The notes: generated by a model from the letters alone, not told the origin. Counted from the first letter of the stretch, positions 10,334 through 19,096 are shown. The stretch: 59,274 nt of DNA from SAR202 cluster bacterium (GCA_022447825.1 JAKUTY010000009.1:1-59274); one strand, 5' to 3'. Numbers and translations are program-made.

Positions 10334-11458
10334 ATGGAATTAGGATTAAACGAAGCTCAACAGATGCTGAAAAACAGTGCTCAAGAGTTTTTAGAAACAG
10401 AATGCACTGTAGATTATGTTCGTGCTATGGAAATAGATGAAAATGGATACACTCAAGAAGTATGGCAAAAAGTTGCTGAACAAGGTTGGTTAGGTCTAAT
10501 TATTCCGGAAGAATATGGTGGAGTAGGATTGGAATATCAAGATTTAACAATTTTACTTGAAGAAATGGGACGATATATGCTTCCCGGCCCATATTTTTCA
10601 ACTGTTGTTTTGGGTGGTATGACCATTAATGACGCTGGAACTGAAGAGCAAAAGAAAGAATTGTTACCTAGAATTTCTGAAGGTCAAATTAACATTACTT
10701 TAGGTTTGACTGAACCGAGTGGGAGAATTGATCCTTTAGGAATAGAAACTACTGCTACTAAAACTTCTGAAGGGTATGAAATTAATGGTACAAAATTGTT
10801 TGTATTAAATGGACATGTTTCAGATTATATTTTGGTAGTTGCAAGAACTGGAGACCAAGACACAGACATTAGTATTTTTAATGTTCCAATGGATGCCGAC
10901 GGTGTTACTCAAACTCTTCTGAAAACCATTGCTTCTGATAGGCAATCTGAGGTTATTTTAGATAATGTCAAAGTATCTTCTGACGCATTATTGGGAGAAT
11001 TGAATCAAGGGTGGGATACAATTGAACGGGTTTTACAATGGGCAGCCATTGGAAAATGTGCAGAAATGTCTGGTGGCGGCCAAAAAGTTCTAGATATGAC
11101 AGTAGAATACGCTAAACAAAGAACTCAATTTGGTAGGCCTATAGGAAGTTTTAAGGCTATAAAACATCATTGTGCGAATATGGAAGTAGATGTAGAAGGT
11201 TCAAAGTTTATTACTCATCAAGCAGCATGGAAACTTTCTGAAGGTATTGATGCAGATAAAGATGTCGCTATGGCTAAAGCATGGGTTAGTGACGCATTAC
11301 GAAGAGTTTGTGCTTTAGGTCACCAATCTCATGGAGCTATAGGTTTTACTAAAGAGCATGATATGCAACTGTATTCCAGAAGAGCGAAAGCAGCAGAAGT
11401 TATCTTTGGAGATACAGATTTTCATTTAGAAAAAGTTGCAACACACATAGGCCTTTAA
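10334..11458 (+). CDS. Acyl-CoA dehydrogenase family protein, third subunit type
   Basis: 374 residues, more distant from the two preceding genes. The middle-domain GLTEPSGRIDPL segment and the FAD-contact motif RTQFGRPIGSFKAI (263-276) are present. Neither known catalytic Glu is retained: the YEGT position reads IFGDTD, and the isovaleryl-CoA dehydrogenase position falls in VLQWAAIG. The pattern resembles the non-catalytic partner in mycobacterial alpha2beta2 acyl-CoA dehydrogenases used on steroid side chains. It may therefore pair with copy 1 or copy 2, which is inference. AAGGAG precedes the ATG. Confidence 0.88.
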   Translation: MELGLNEAQQMLKNSAQEFLETECTVDYVRAMEIDENGYTQEVWQKVAEQGWLGLIIPEEYGGVGLEYQDLTILLEEMGRYMLPGPYFSTVVLGGMTINDAGTEEQKKELLPRISEGQINITLGLTEPSGRIDPLGIETTATKTSEGYEINGTKLFVLNGHVSDYILVVARTGDQDTDISIFNVPMDADGVTQTLLKTIASDRQSEVILDNVKVSSDALLGELNQGWDTIERVLQWAAIGKCAEMSGGGQKVLDMTVEYAKQRTQFGRPIGSFKAIKHHCANMEVDVEGSKFITHQAAWKLSEGIDADKDVAMAKAWVSDALRRVCALGHQSHGAIGFTKEHDMQLYSRRAKAAEVIFGDTDFHLEKVATHIGL

Positions 11459-11469
11459 TAGGATTAATT

Positions 11470-12237
11470 ATGTCTTCAAAATTATTTGACCTAACTGGAA
11501 AAACTGCAATAGTCACTGGAGGGAATGGTGGAATTGGTTATGGAATGGCTTCTGAAATTGGAAAAAGTGGAGCTAATGTAGTAATCACTGGAAGAAATTC
11601 TGACAAAACTAAAGAAGCTGTTAATGAACTAAAAAAATCATTTGATAATGTTATAGGAATTGATTCAGACGTTTCTGATGAATCTTCTATTAAAGACATG
11701 ATTAAAATTTCAAATGAAACTTTTGGTTCTATAGATGTATTGATAAATAATGCTGGTATTGGGATCAGGGAATTTCCTGAAAACTACAGTACTGATGATT
11801 GGAATCAAGTAATAAATATCAATTTAACAGGTGCTTTTTTATGCTCTCGCGAAGTTTATCCAATTATGAAATCCCAGGGATCAGGAAAAATTATTAATAT
11901 AGGTTCAATGACCTCTATTTTTGGATTAGATTGGGCTGTTGCTTATGCTTCTAGTAAGGGTGGAATAGTACAATTAACAAAAACTTTAGCAGTATCTTGG
12001 GCCAAAGATAATATTCAATCAAATTGCATTTTGCCTGGCTGGATTCATACTGATTTAACGCAAGGGATTAAAGATCAATTCCAAGATAGGTACCAACAGA
12101 TATTATCTAGAATTCCTTCAAATAGATGGGGTGAACCAGACGACCTTGCTGGAACTGCTGTATATCTTTCATCATCCGCATCAGATTATGTTAATGGAGT
12201 ATCTATAGCGGTAGATGGTGGGTACACATCTTTCTAA
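11470..12237 (+). CDS. Short-chain dehydrogenase/reductase
   Basis: Classical SDR of 255 residues. The NAD(P) motif TGGNGGIG is at 17-23, the NNAG motif at 93-96, and the catalytic set is Ser146, Tyr159 and Lys163 (YASSK). The C-terminal VNGVSIAVDGGYTSF is typical of FabG-like enzymes. After acyl-CoA dehydrogenation and hydration it could oxidise the 3-hydroxyacyl-CoA, which fits its place 11 bases after the third acyl-CoA dehydrogenase. The actual substrate is unknown. Confidence 0.92.
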   Translation: MSSKLFDLTGKTAIVTGGNGGIGYGMASEIGKSGANVVITGRNSDKTKEAVNELKKSFDNVIGIDSDVSDESSIKDMIKISNETFGSIDVLINNAGIGIREFPENYSTDDWNQVININLTGAFLCSREVYPIMKSQGSGKIINIGSMTSIFGLDWAVAYASSKGGIVQLTKTLAVSWAKDNIQSNCILPGWIHTDLTQGIKDQFQDRYQQILSRIPSNRWGEPDDLAGTAVYLSSSASDYVNGVSIAVDGGYTSF

Positions 12238-12238
12238 G

Positions 12239-13033
12239 ATGCCTATGACTGAAGAAATACTTTTTGAAATCAATGATGGTATAGCTAGGGTCACATTTAA
12301 TAGGCCTGATCAACATAATGCAATTAATTTTGATGGTTGGAAAAAGTTGATTCAAATAGTAGAAAAAATCAAAAACAATCAAAATTGTAAAGTTGTGATT
12401 TTTTCAGGTTCAGGTGGTAAATCTTTCTCTTCAGGTGCAGATATTAAGGACTTTGAAACTAATAGAAAAGATTCTGTGAGTGCCCAAAATTACTCAGAGT
12501 ATTTTGATGGTGCATTAGATGCTATTGAATCATTAAGTATTCCTACTATTTCTAAAATTAATGGAATTTGTGTAGGTGGTGGGTGTGAACTTTCTATGGC
12601 TACTGATATTAGAATTGCATCTACTAAAAGTAAATTTGGGATTCCTGTAGCTAAATTAGGTATTTTAGTAGGGTATCGTGAGATGAAAAGGTTGTTGAAT
12701 TTAGTAGGACCTGGAAATGCTTCATATGTGTTGCTCAGTGGGCGAATTTTTGATTCTACTACTGCTTTGTCTATGGGCATGATTACTCAAATGTGTGAAG
12801 AAAACGACTTGGATGCGATAGTAGAAAAATTAGCAGAAGAAATGCTTCCATTAGCTCCATTGTCACAAGAGAGACATAAGAAAATTTTGCAAACTGTAAT
12901 AAACAACCAATCTTTGGAAAATTTATCGGAAGATGATTCTTTTTTACCTTTTTCTAATTTTGACAGTCTTGACTTTCAAGAAGGTAGACAATCTTTCATA
13001 GAACGAAGACCACCGAATTTTAAGGGTGAATAA
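12239..13033 (+). CDS. Enoyl-CoA hydratase/isomerase (crotonase) family protein
   Basis: Crotonase fold of 264 residues. The oxyanion-hole segments SFSSGADIKDF (62-72) and INGICVGGGCELSMATD (108-123) are clear. The start is placed at 12239 because the upstream ATG at 12215 overlaps the SDR by 23 bases. The two hydratase Glu residues appear to be lost: FGQPE reads FGIPV (Val137), and the second Glu lies where SYVLLSG is found. It is therefore probably not a standard hydratase; an isomerase, hydrolase or lyase of the superfamily is likelier. It abuts the CoA-transferase gene. Confidence 0.88.
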   Translation: MPMTEEILFEINDGIARVTFNRPDQHNAINFDGWKKLIQIVEKIKNNQNCKVVIFSGSGGKSFSSGADIKDFETNRKDSVSAQNYSEYFDGALDAIESLSIPTISKINGICVGGGCELSMATDIRIASTKSKFGIPVAKLGILVGYREMKRLLNLVGPGNASYVLLSGRIFDSTTALSMGMITQMCEENDLDAIVEKLAEEMLPLAPLSQERHKKILQTVINNQSLENLSEDDSFLPFSNFDSLDFQEGRQSFIERRPPNFKGE

Positions 13034-14242
13034 ATGCCTCAAAAACCTTTAAGTGGAGTCAATATATTAGATTTGTCTCAAATTATGGCAGGCCCATACT
13101 GCTCTCTATTATTGGCAGACATGGGCGCAAATGTAATTAAAGTTGAAAAACCTAATGGCGGAGATGATACTCGTAGAATGGGTCCTCCTTTTATAAATGG
13201 AGAATCTGCCGCTTTTTTGGGAGTAAATCGCAATAAGCGAAGCATAGTAATTGATTTCAAAAATCCTGATGGAGTTAAATTAATAAAGCAGTTATCTAAA
13301 AAATGTGATGTTTTGATACAAAACTTTAGACCTGGAACTCTTCAGAAAATGGGTATGGGATATGAAGATATTAAAGCTGAAAATCCATCAATAATTTATT
13401 GCACTATTTCTGGATTTGGATCCACAGGTCCTTACAAAGATAGGGCAGGTTTTGATCTAGTTACACAGGGCATGAGTGGATTAATGAGTATTACTGGAAG
13501 TGATAAAAATACTCCGACAAAAATTGGGGTACCAATTACAGATTTGAATTCCGGCATGTATGCAGCTTATGGAATTTTAAATGCTTACATTCACAAATTA
13601 AAAACTAATGAAGGACAGCATGTAGATGTTTCTTTGCTAGAAAGTGGAATTGCTTATACTTTTTGGGAATCTGCAGAATTTTTTGCTACTGGTTCAACGC
13701 CTCAGCCTATGGGAACTGCACATAGGTTGAATGCACCTTATCAAGCATTTAAAACATTAGATGGTTATGTGAATGTTGGTGCTGCCAATCAAAGAAATTG
13801 GGAGAGATTATGTGATGCTATTCAAAGATCTGACTTGTTGAATAATCCTCTTTTTACAGATAATTCCCTGAGGATGAAAAACATTCATGATCTCGTAGAA
13901 GAAATTCAAAAAACTATATTAAATAAGTCTACTAATGACTGGTTAGATATTTTTGAAGAATTTGGTGTTCCTTCTGGTCCTATTTTGAACATACAAGAAG
14001 TTTTTGAAAATGAACAAGTTATTTCAAGAGATATGATGATTAAAACTGCTCACCCAATTGCTGGTGAAATTTCCAATATTGGTATTCCTGTCAAATTATC
14101 AGAAACACCTGGAGAAATATATAAATCTGCTCCAGTTTTAGGAGAAAATACTATAGAAATTTTAGAAGAGTTCGATTTTTCTAAAAAAGATATTGATGAT
14201 TTGTTAAATAATGGAGCTGTAGTATCGAATCTCAATGATTAG
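13034..14242 (+). CDS. CaiB/BaiF family (type III) CoA-transferase
   Basis: Moves CoA between an acyl-CoA donor and a free acid, generally to activate the acid for beta-oxidation-like steps. The 402 residues show the N-terminal family block DLSQIMAGPYCSLLLADMG, the KVEKP motif and NRNKRSIVIDFK. The catalytic Asp is Asp198 in HVDVSLLES. It is encoded directly after the crotonase gene with no gap and overlaps the PhzF gene by eight bases. It is a good candidate for the entry step of this operon's pathway. Confidence 0.93.
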   Translation: MPQKPLSGVNILDLSQIMAGPYCSLLLADMGANVIKVEKPNGGDDTRRMGPPFINGESAAFLGVNRNKRSIVIDFKNPDGVKLIKQLSKKCDVLIQNFRPGTLQKMGMGYEDIKAENPSIIYCTISGFGSTGPYKDRAGFDLVTQGMSGLMSITGSDKNTPTKIGVPITDLNSGMYAAYGILNAYIHKLKTNEGQHVDVSLLESGIAYTFWESAEFFATGSTPQPMGTAHRLNAPYQAFKTLDGYVNVGAANQRNWERLCDAIQRSDLLNNPLFTDNSLRMKNIHDLVEEIQKTILNKSTNDWLDIFEEFGVPSGPILNIQEVFENEQVISRDMMIKTAHPIAGEISNIGIPVKLSETPGEIYKSAPVLGENTIEILEEFDFSKKDIDDLLNNGAVVSNLND

Positions 14243-15044
14243 TTCATTAGATTTTTGGCAAGTTGATGCTTTTACTACCGATCCATTTAAGGGCAACCCT
14301 GCTGCTGTATTGGTTTTGTATCAAGAATTAAGTGATGAATTGATGCAAAGTATCGCTGTTGAGATGAATTTGTCTGAAACAGCATTTGTTCTCATCAGAA
14401 AAGATGAACCCCCATTACTTCGGTGGTTTACTCCAAATTTTGAGATAGATTTATGTGGGCATGCTACCTTAGCTTCGGGCCATATTTTGATGTCAGAAAT
14501 TTATAATGATTTGAATGAAATTGTTTTTGACACTAAATTTGTTGGCCCTATTTCAGTAGTTAAAACTCTTAAAGGCTATTGTATGGATTTCCCTTCACGA
14601 TTAGGTGAAAAACAAGATTTGAAAGATATCCCCAATTTTTTGTTGGATGCTATCACTTCAGCCGCTAGGCCTCATACCGTATATAAATCGAGAGATTTAA
14701 TGTTAGTTTATGAAGATGAACAAGTGATTTATGACATTGATCCTGATTTTAGTTTGTTAAAGAAATTTGATGATTTCATAATAGTGACAGCTAAATCAAA
14801 AGACTCTAAATATGATTTTGTCTCTCGTTTTTTTTGTGCAGATGATGGTATTTCTGAAGATCCTGTTACAGGATCTTCTCATTCTACTCTTGCACCTTAT
14901 TGGGCAAAAATATTTGATAAAAATATACTCAAAGCCTACCAAGCTTCAAAACGAGGTGGTGAGCTTTGGTTAGAAGTGAGAGAGAATAGGGTAATGATTG
15001 AAGGTGAAGCAGTTACAGTAATCACTGGGAAAATAAATTTTTGA
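14235..15044 (+). CDS. PhzF family isomerase-like protein
   Basis: 269 residues of the PhzF/diaminopimelate-epimerase fold. The N-terminal VDAFTTDPFKGNPAAV, the catalytic-Glu motif LSETAF (Glu48), CGHATLASG and the late EDPVTGSSHSTLAPYW segment are all present. Known members catalyse proton shifts in phenazine and other pathways. Most family members are uncharacterised, so the substrate is open. It overlaps the CoA-transferase stop and is last in the operon. It ends in TGA, which shows that TGA is used as a stop in this genome. Confidence 0.9.
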   Translation: MISSLDFWQVDAFTTDPFKGNPAAVLVLYQELSDELMQSIAVEMNLSETAFVLIRKDEPPLLRWFTPNFEIDLCGHATLASGHILMSEIYNDLNEIVFDTKFVGPISVVKTLKGYCMDFPSRLGEKQDLKDIPNFLLDAITSAARPHTVYKSRDLMLVYEDEQVIYDIDPDFSLLKKFDDFIIVTAKSKDSKYDFVSRFFCADDGISEDPVTGSSHSTLAPYWAKIFDKNILKAYQASKRGGELWLEVRENRVMIEGEAVTVITGKINF

Positions 15045-15060
15045 AACATAATTATATTTA

Positions 15061-15137
15061 TGGTGCGCCCGGTGAGATTCGAACTCACGGCCTTATCCTC
15101 CGCAGGGATACGCTCTATCCAGCTGAGCTACGGGCGC
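15061..15137 (-). tRNA. tRNA-Arg (anticodon GCG)
   Basis: The minus-strand cloverleaf is complete. Acceptor strands are 15131-15137 and 15065-15071, discriminator A, encoded CCA at 15061-15063. The anticodon stem TATCC/GGATA closes the loop CTGCGGA, so the anticodon is GCG (15101-15103). The D-loop contains A20 (CTGGATAG) and C35 is present, both arginine identity elements. G34 is unusual for bacteria, which normally use ACG read as inosine for CGU/CGC/CGA. Confidence 0.9.
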
Positions 15138-15244
15138 TAAAATCCTTGAATTAGAAGATAAATCATAGTCTTGCTGACAATTGCAGTCAATTAAGTCATA
15201 ATGTATTTTGAGTGACTAAATTTAAATAAAAAAGCTGATTTTTA

Positions 15245-16408
15245 ATGGTTAAATTAGAAGCAAAACAAGATTCACAGTTTTTAGATTTCACAACTAGCAT
15301 TGTGCCAGAAATCAAAAATAGAGTTTCTGAAATTACTGATTCTCGACAAATACCTATTGATTTGATTCATAAAATGGCAGACGGAGGGTTATTTAGACTA
15401 TATGTACCGAAGTCTGTTGGTGGTCACGAAGTCAGTTTTGTTGAGTTTTTGAAATTGGTAAGTTTAATTGCTCAAGCAGATGCAAGTGTTGCTTGGTGTT
15501 TTAACCAGAATAATGTATTAGCTACCACTTCAGGGTTTATGCATAAATCACTAGCTGAAAAAATTTGGTCGGATCCTAGAGCAATTCTTTCAAATGGTCC
15601 ACCCATTTCACCAAATGCAATTCCTGTAGAAGGTGGATATAACCTTTCTGGTAGATGGAATTTTAGTAGCGGTTCTAGGCATGCGACTTGGGCATTAGCT
15701 ATAGCTCCTATTTCAGGCAGAATTGGAAGTAATGGATCTGATTCTAAAGAAATGCGAGATATGTTTATTCCAAATAATGAAGTTGACTGGGTTGATACAT
15801 GGGATGTGAACGGATTAAGAGGTACAGGAAGTTTTAGTTTTACAGTAAATGATAAATTTGTTCCAGAAGAAAATACTTATGTTCTAGGAGGCCCCCCTGT
15901 TGCTGAAGGCCCTTTATATTTGTTTTCTAGGACTTTATTGTTTTGTGCAGGATTTGCTACTACTGCATTAGGGGCTGCTAGATCAAGTATTGATTCATTG
16001 ATAGGAGATACATCATCAAGAACTCCACAAGATCAAAACAAGCTTTCCTTACAGCCATTTACTCATAGAGAATTAGGTCAAGCTGAAGCTATATGGAGAT
16101 CTGCTAACTCGTATTTAAATGAGGCGGTAGAAGAACTTTGGGATCAAGCAATTAATGACAGAAAGTTGCAAGAAAAATCTAGAGTAAATTTAAGGCTTGC
16201 AAGTACTCATGCTATAAGAGAGGCAGTAAGAGTAACTGATATTATTTACAATTTATCAGGTTCTACTGCAATTTTTGAATCCACACCAATACAAAGAAAA
16301 TCTCAAGATGTGAGAGCTATATCTCAACAAATTCAAGGTAGAATGGCTCATTATGATACGGCAGGTCAATTCTTTTTAGGATTAGAACCTGAGGTTAAAC
16401 TTTATTAG
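15245..16408 (+). CDS. Acyl-CoA dehydrogenase-fold flavin monooxygenase (group D-like)
   Basis: 387 residues with the acyl-CoA dehydrogenase fold and the C-terminal domain type of HsaA/HpaB2/DszC oxygenases. Visible blocks are GLFRLYVPKSVGG, the ADASVAWCF helix, SGRWNFSSGSRHATW in the barrel, and WDVNGLRGTGSFSF. The C-terminus has AVRVTDIIYNLSGSTAIFE, typical of the group and lacking the YEGT base. Such proteins use reduced flavin from a partner and O2 to oxygenate aromatic or sulfur substrates. The flavin reductase at 7031 could supply it. A dehydrogenase role is less likely. Confidence 0.75.
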   Translation: MVKLEAKQDSQFLDFTTSIVPEIKNRVSEITDSRQIPIDLIHKMADGGLFRLYVPKSVGGHEVSFVEFLKLVSLIAQADASVAWCFNQNNVLATTSGFMHKSLAEKIWSDPRAILSNGPPISPNAIPVEGGYNLSGRWNFSSGSRHATWALAIAPISGRIGSNGSDSKEMRDMFIPNNEVDWVDTWDVNGLRGTGSFSFTVNDKFVPEENTYVLGGPPVAEGPLYLFSRTLLFCAGFATTALGAARSSIDSLIGDTSSRTPQDQNKLSLQPFTHRELGQAEAIWRSANSYLNEAVEELWDQAINDRKLQEKSRVNLRLASTHAIREAVRVTDIIYNLSGSTAIFESTPIQRKSQDVRAISQQIQGRMAHYDTAGQFFLGLEPEVKLY

Positions 16409-16421
16409 AAAGGGTAGAAAC

Positions 16422-17603
16422 ATGAAAGTTACTGGCGTTAAAACATATGTGATTGAAAACGAACCTGGCATTAAAAGTGGTGGTGGAGGTCAAGATGAAG
16501 AATGGTATGTTGGAGGCAAATACTTTCTAATTTTGGAATTGTCTACTGATGAAGGAATTGTAGGACTTGGAGAAAAACTTACAGGAAGTTCTTTCTACGG
16601 AAAAATGACTTGGAGAGATTTCCAATCTCAAATCCAATTGGTTCATGAAACAGTTGAAGCTTTTGTTGTTGGCCAAGACCCATTTAATATCGAAAAAATT
16701 TATTATGACATGTATGCAGGTAGGCATGATTATCGATTACCAAGCTTGCATTATGGAATGGTAATTTCTGGCATAGAAATGGCACTATGGGATATTGTCG
16801 GAAAAGCAAATAATCAACCAATTTACAACATGCTGGGAGGTAAATGCTGGGATCAACTTAGAGCTTATGCTTACATGCCCCCTATTCCTGAGGGGAAAGC
16901 TGAAAATGCCGGAGCTGTAGCAGAGCAATTACTTAAAGAAGGAAACTCTGCCTGTAAATTTGATCCTTTTCATCCCATTACTGGAGTTCCACGAGATATC
17001 AGCCTTAAAGAAATCACTTATGCAGAAAACATTTTTAAAAGCATTAGGTCTGCGGTAGGTAATGAACTTGAAGTGGGCTTAGGTACTCACGGTCAGTTGA
17101 CTACTTACAGTGCAATTAGAGTTGCAAAAGCTATAGAACCCTACCAGCCTTTTTGGTTTGAAGAGCCTGTTTCACCGGAGAATATTGATGAGATGGCTAG
17201 AGTTGCAGCTCATACTAGTATTCCTATTGCTACTGGGGAAAGATTAGCAACGATTTTTCAGTTTTCTGAGTTGTTAAGAAAACAAGCTGCACAGATTATT
17301 CAAATTGATATTGGTCAAGCAGGAGGAATTTTAGTCGGCAAAAAAGTTGCCGCTATGGCAGAAGCAAACTATGCAGTGATTGCACCCCATATGTATTGTG
17401 GCCCAGTTGCAGCAGCAGCAGCGATTCAAGTAGCAACTTGCTCACCAAACTTTATGATTGCTGAAGCAAATCAAGGTTCATTACATAAGAAAATTTTTAA
17501 AGACCCAATAGTATTTGATAATGGATATATTCAAATTCCTACAGGGCCCGGTTTAGGAGTAGAGTTTGACCCTAAGGTTTTAGAAAAACATATCGTAAGT
17601 TAA
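16422..17603 (+). CDS. Enolase-superfamily protein (mandelate racemase/muconate lactonizing type)
   Basis: 393 residues. An alpha+beta capping domain (about 1-130) precedes a TIM barrel. The barrel motifs are KFD (179-181), FEEP (Glu247), TGER (Glu273), IDIGQAGG (Asp296) and APHMYCGP (His323), similar to sugar-acid dehydratases such as galactonate dehydratase. The third-strand motif, normally DxHG, reads GTHG: the metal-ligand Asp is Gly221 while His223 is kept. Activity may therefore be altered. It lies 13 bases after the flavin monooxygenase gene with AAAGGG upstream, so the two are probably co-transcribed. Substrate unknown. Confidence 0.88.
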   Translation: MKVTGVKTYVIENEPGIKSGGGGQDEEWYVGGKYFLILELSTDEGIVGLGEKLTGSSFYGKMTWRDFQSQIQLVHETVEAFVVGQDPFNIEKIYYDMYAGRHDYRLPSLHYGMVISGIEMALWDIVGKANNQPIYNMLGGKCWDQLRAYAYMPPIPEGKAENAGAVAEQLLKEGNSACKFDPFHPITGVPRDISLKEITYAENIFKSIRSAVGNELEVGLGTHGQLTTYSAIRVAKAIEPYQPFWFEEPVSPENIDEMARVAAHTSIPIATGERLATIFQFSELLRKQAAQIIQIDIGQAGGILVGKKVAAMAEANYAVIAPHMYCGPVAAAAAIQVATCSPNFMIAEANQGSLHKKIFKDPIVFDNGYIQIPTGPGLGVEFDPKVLEKHIVS

Positions 17604-17613
17604 TTAAAGCATC

Positions 17614-17958
17614 CTAAGCTTTTTTATTTCCATGGCGATATGGACGAGTTTTATTAAACTCCATTTTTTTGACTAGAGTAGACTCCAAGTCTAAATTGAA
17701 TTCTCCACAAAGATCTGCAATCCGAATGATTACATCGGCAAGTTCTGTAACAAATCCTTCGGGCTTACCTTTTTCATCTTCCCAAATTTCTTGTAATCCA
17801 TCTTTTCCTTTAATTCTGTAAACTTCTAGTGCTTCACTGATTTCACTGTGAACTAAAGCTAATAATTCCCCTACATTTCTATTTGAGTCATCCCACCAAC
17901 CTTTTTCTTTAGCAGTGTTGTGAGATGTTTGGATTAAGTCATTAATAGTAAGTGCCAT
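17614..17958 (-). CDS. MazG-like nucleotide pyrophosphohydrolase
   Basis: 114-residue all-alpha NTP pyrophosphohydrolase. The two metal-binding helices HSEISEALEVY and ELADVIIRIADL carry the expected ExxE and ExxD acids. Small MazG-like proteins hydrolyse non-canonical or excess NTPs to NMP and PPi. AGGA precedes the ATG. It follows the luciferase-like gene by seven bases, so it is probably co-transcribed, although no functional link is obvious. It is convergent with the enolase-superfamily gene at a distance of ten bases. Confidence 0.8.
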   Translation of the reverse strand: MALTINDLIQTSHNTAKEKGWWDDSNRNVGELLALVHSEISEALEVYRIKGKDGLQEIWEDEKGKPEGFVTELADVIIRIADLCGEFNLDLESTLVKKMEFNKTRPYRHGNKKA

Positions 17959-17965
17959 TTTGATC

Positions 17966-18967
17966 CTATTGTATTAATTCTGATACTGACTCTATAGATT
18001 TCACATATGATTCAAAATCGGGTTCATTGAAAACTAACCTGACTTCATCTATTCCAGCATTAAAAAATATATCCATTTGGTCTGAGCATTCATTCTGAGT
18101 CCCAATTATAGTCATTGCAGCTACCATCTCGTCGGTAACTAATTCAGCAGCTTTGTCTCTATCTCGATTTAAATATGCTTCACGGATTTTGTCTGATTCT
18201 GACCCAAATCCTATTCTGTGCATATATTCGTGGTAAAAGATACCCATTCCTCCTATGTAAAAGGCTATGTGAGGTCTTTCTCTATCAAATGCTTCTTTGT
18301 GATTGTCTGTGACATAAATAGAAACTTGAGGTGAAAGTTTTATGTCAGATAATTGTCTGTTTTTTGTTTTGGCACCTTCTTTAATCAAATTAAGAGAATG
18401 TTCCATATTTGTTGGAACTAGATAGATAGGAAGCCATCCGTCAGCTAATTCTCCAGTCATTTTTAAACTTGCAGGACTTAACGATGCTATATATATAGGA
18501 AGATCGTTTCTATAAGACTCAAACTGTAATCTGAATCTACTAGTTTTAAAGAATTCGCCGTCATTATCGAGTTTTTCATTATTCATAGCTAGTCTGATTA
18601 TGTTGATATACTCTCTCATTCGAGACAAGGGCTTTTCAAATTTTTCTCCATGAAACCCTTCTATTACTGCTTTTCCGCTAGCACCTAAACCAAGGAAAAA
18701 TCTACCTTCAGACATTTTATCCATATTTAAAGCAGTCATAGCTAAGTTGGCAGGAGTTCTTCCATAGGTAGGAACAATGCTAGTACCAATTTTGATATTA
18801 CTCGTAACTGCAGCGATTTGGGCTAATGAAGTTAGTGAATCTTCTCCCCACGATTCCCCCATAGAAATAGAGTTGAATCCTAATTGATCTATCTTCTGTG
18901 CAAGACCTAATTGGTCTTTCCAAGGAGCACCTTTAAATCTAAAGTTATTTATTCCAATTTTTCTCAT
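17966..18967 (-). CDS. LLM-class (luciferase-like) F420- or FMN-dependent oxidoreductase
   Basis: 333-residue bacterial-luciferase TIM barrel. Visible family blocks are an early GINNF strand, GESWGEDSLTSLAQIAAVTSNIKIGTSI, the RFFLGLGASG loop and LADGWLPIY, which resemble F420-dependent methylenetetrahydromethanopterin reductase-like proteins. The start at 18967 is chosen because AGGAAAA lies just upstream and the family N-terminus begins there. ATG at 19030 would add 21 unrelated residues. Cofactor and substrate cannot be decided from the sequence. It is transcribed divergently from the unknown gene at 19097. Confidence 0.85.
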   Translation of the reverse strand: MRKIGINNFRFKGAPWKDQLGLAQKIDQLGFNSISMGESWGEDSLTSLAQIAAVTSNIKIGTSIVPTYGRTPANLAMTALNMDKMSEGRFFLGLGASGKAVIEGFHGEKFEKPLSRMREYINIIRLAMNNEKLDNDGEFFKTSRFRLQFESYRNDLPIYIASLSPASLKMTGELADGWLPIYLVPTNMEHSLNLIKEGAKTKNRQLSDIKLSPQVSIYVTDNHKEAFDRERPHIAFYIGGMGIFYHEYMHRIGFGSESDKIREAYLNRDRDKAAELVTDEMVAAMTIIGTQNECSDQMDIFFNAGIDEVRLVFNEPDFESYVKSIESVSELIQ

Positions 18968-19096
18968 GTGTTTTCCTAAAATTAAAATCGAGTATCTCAT
19001 AATATGAAATTTATTCACACCTATGATCATGCTATAGATTCATTGATGGGAGTTTGTTACTATCTCAGAGCAATTTTTACAAAAATGAGGTGATTA

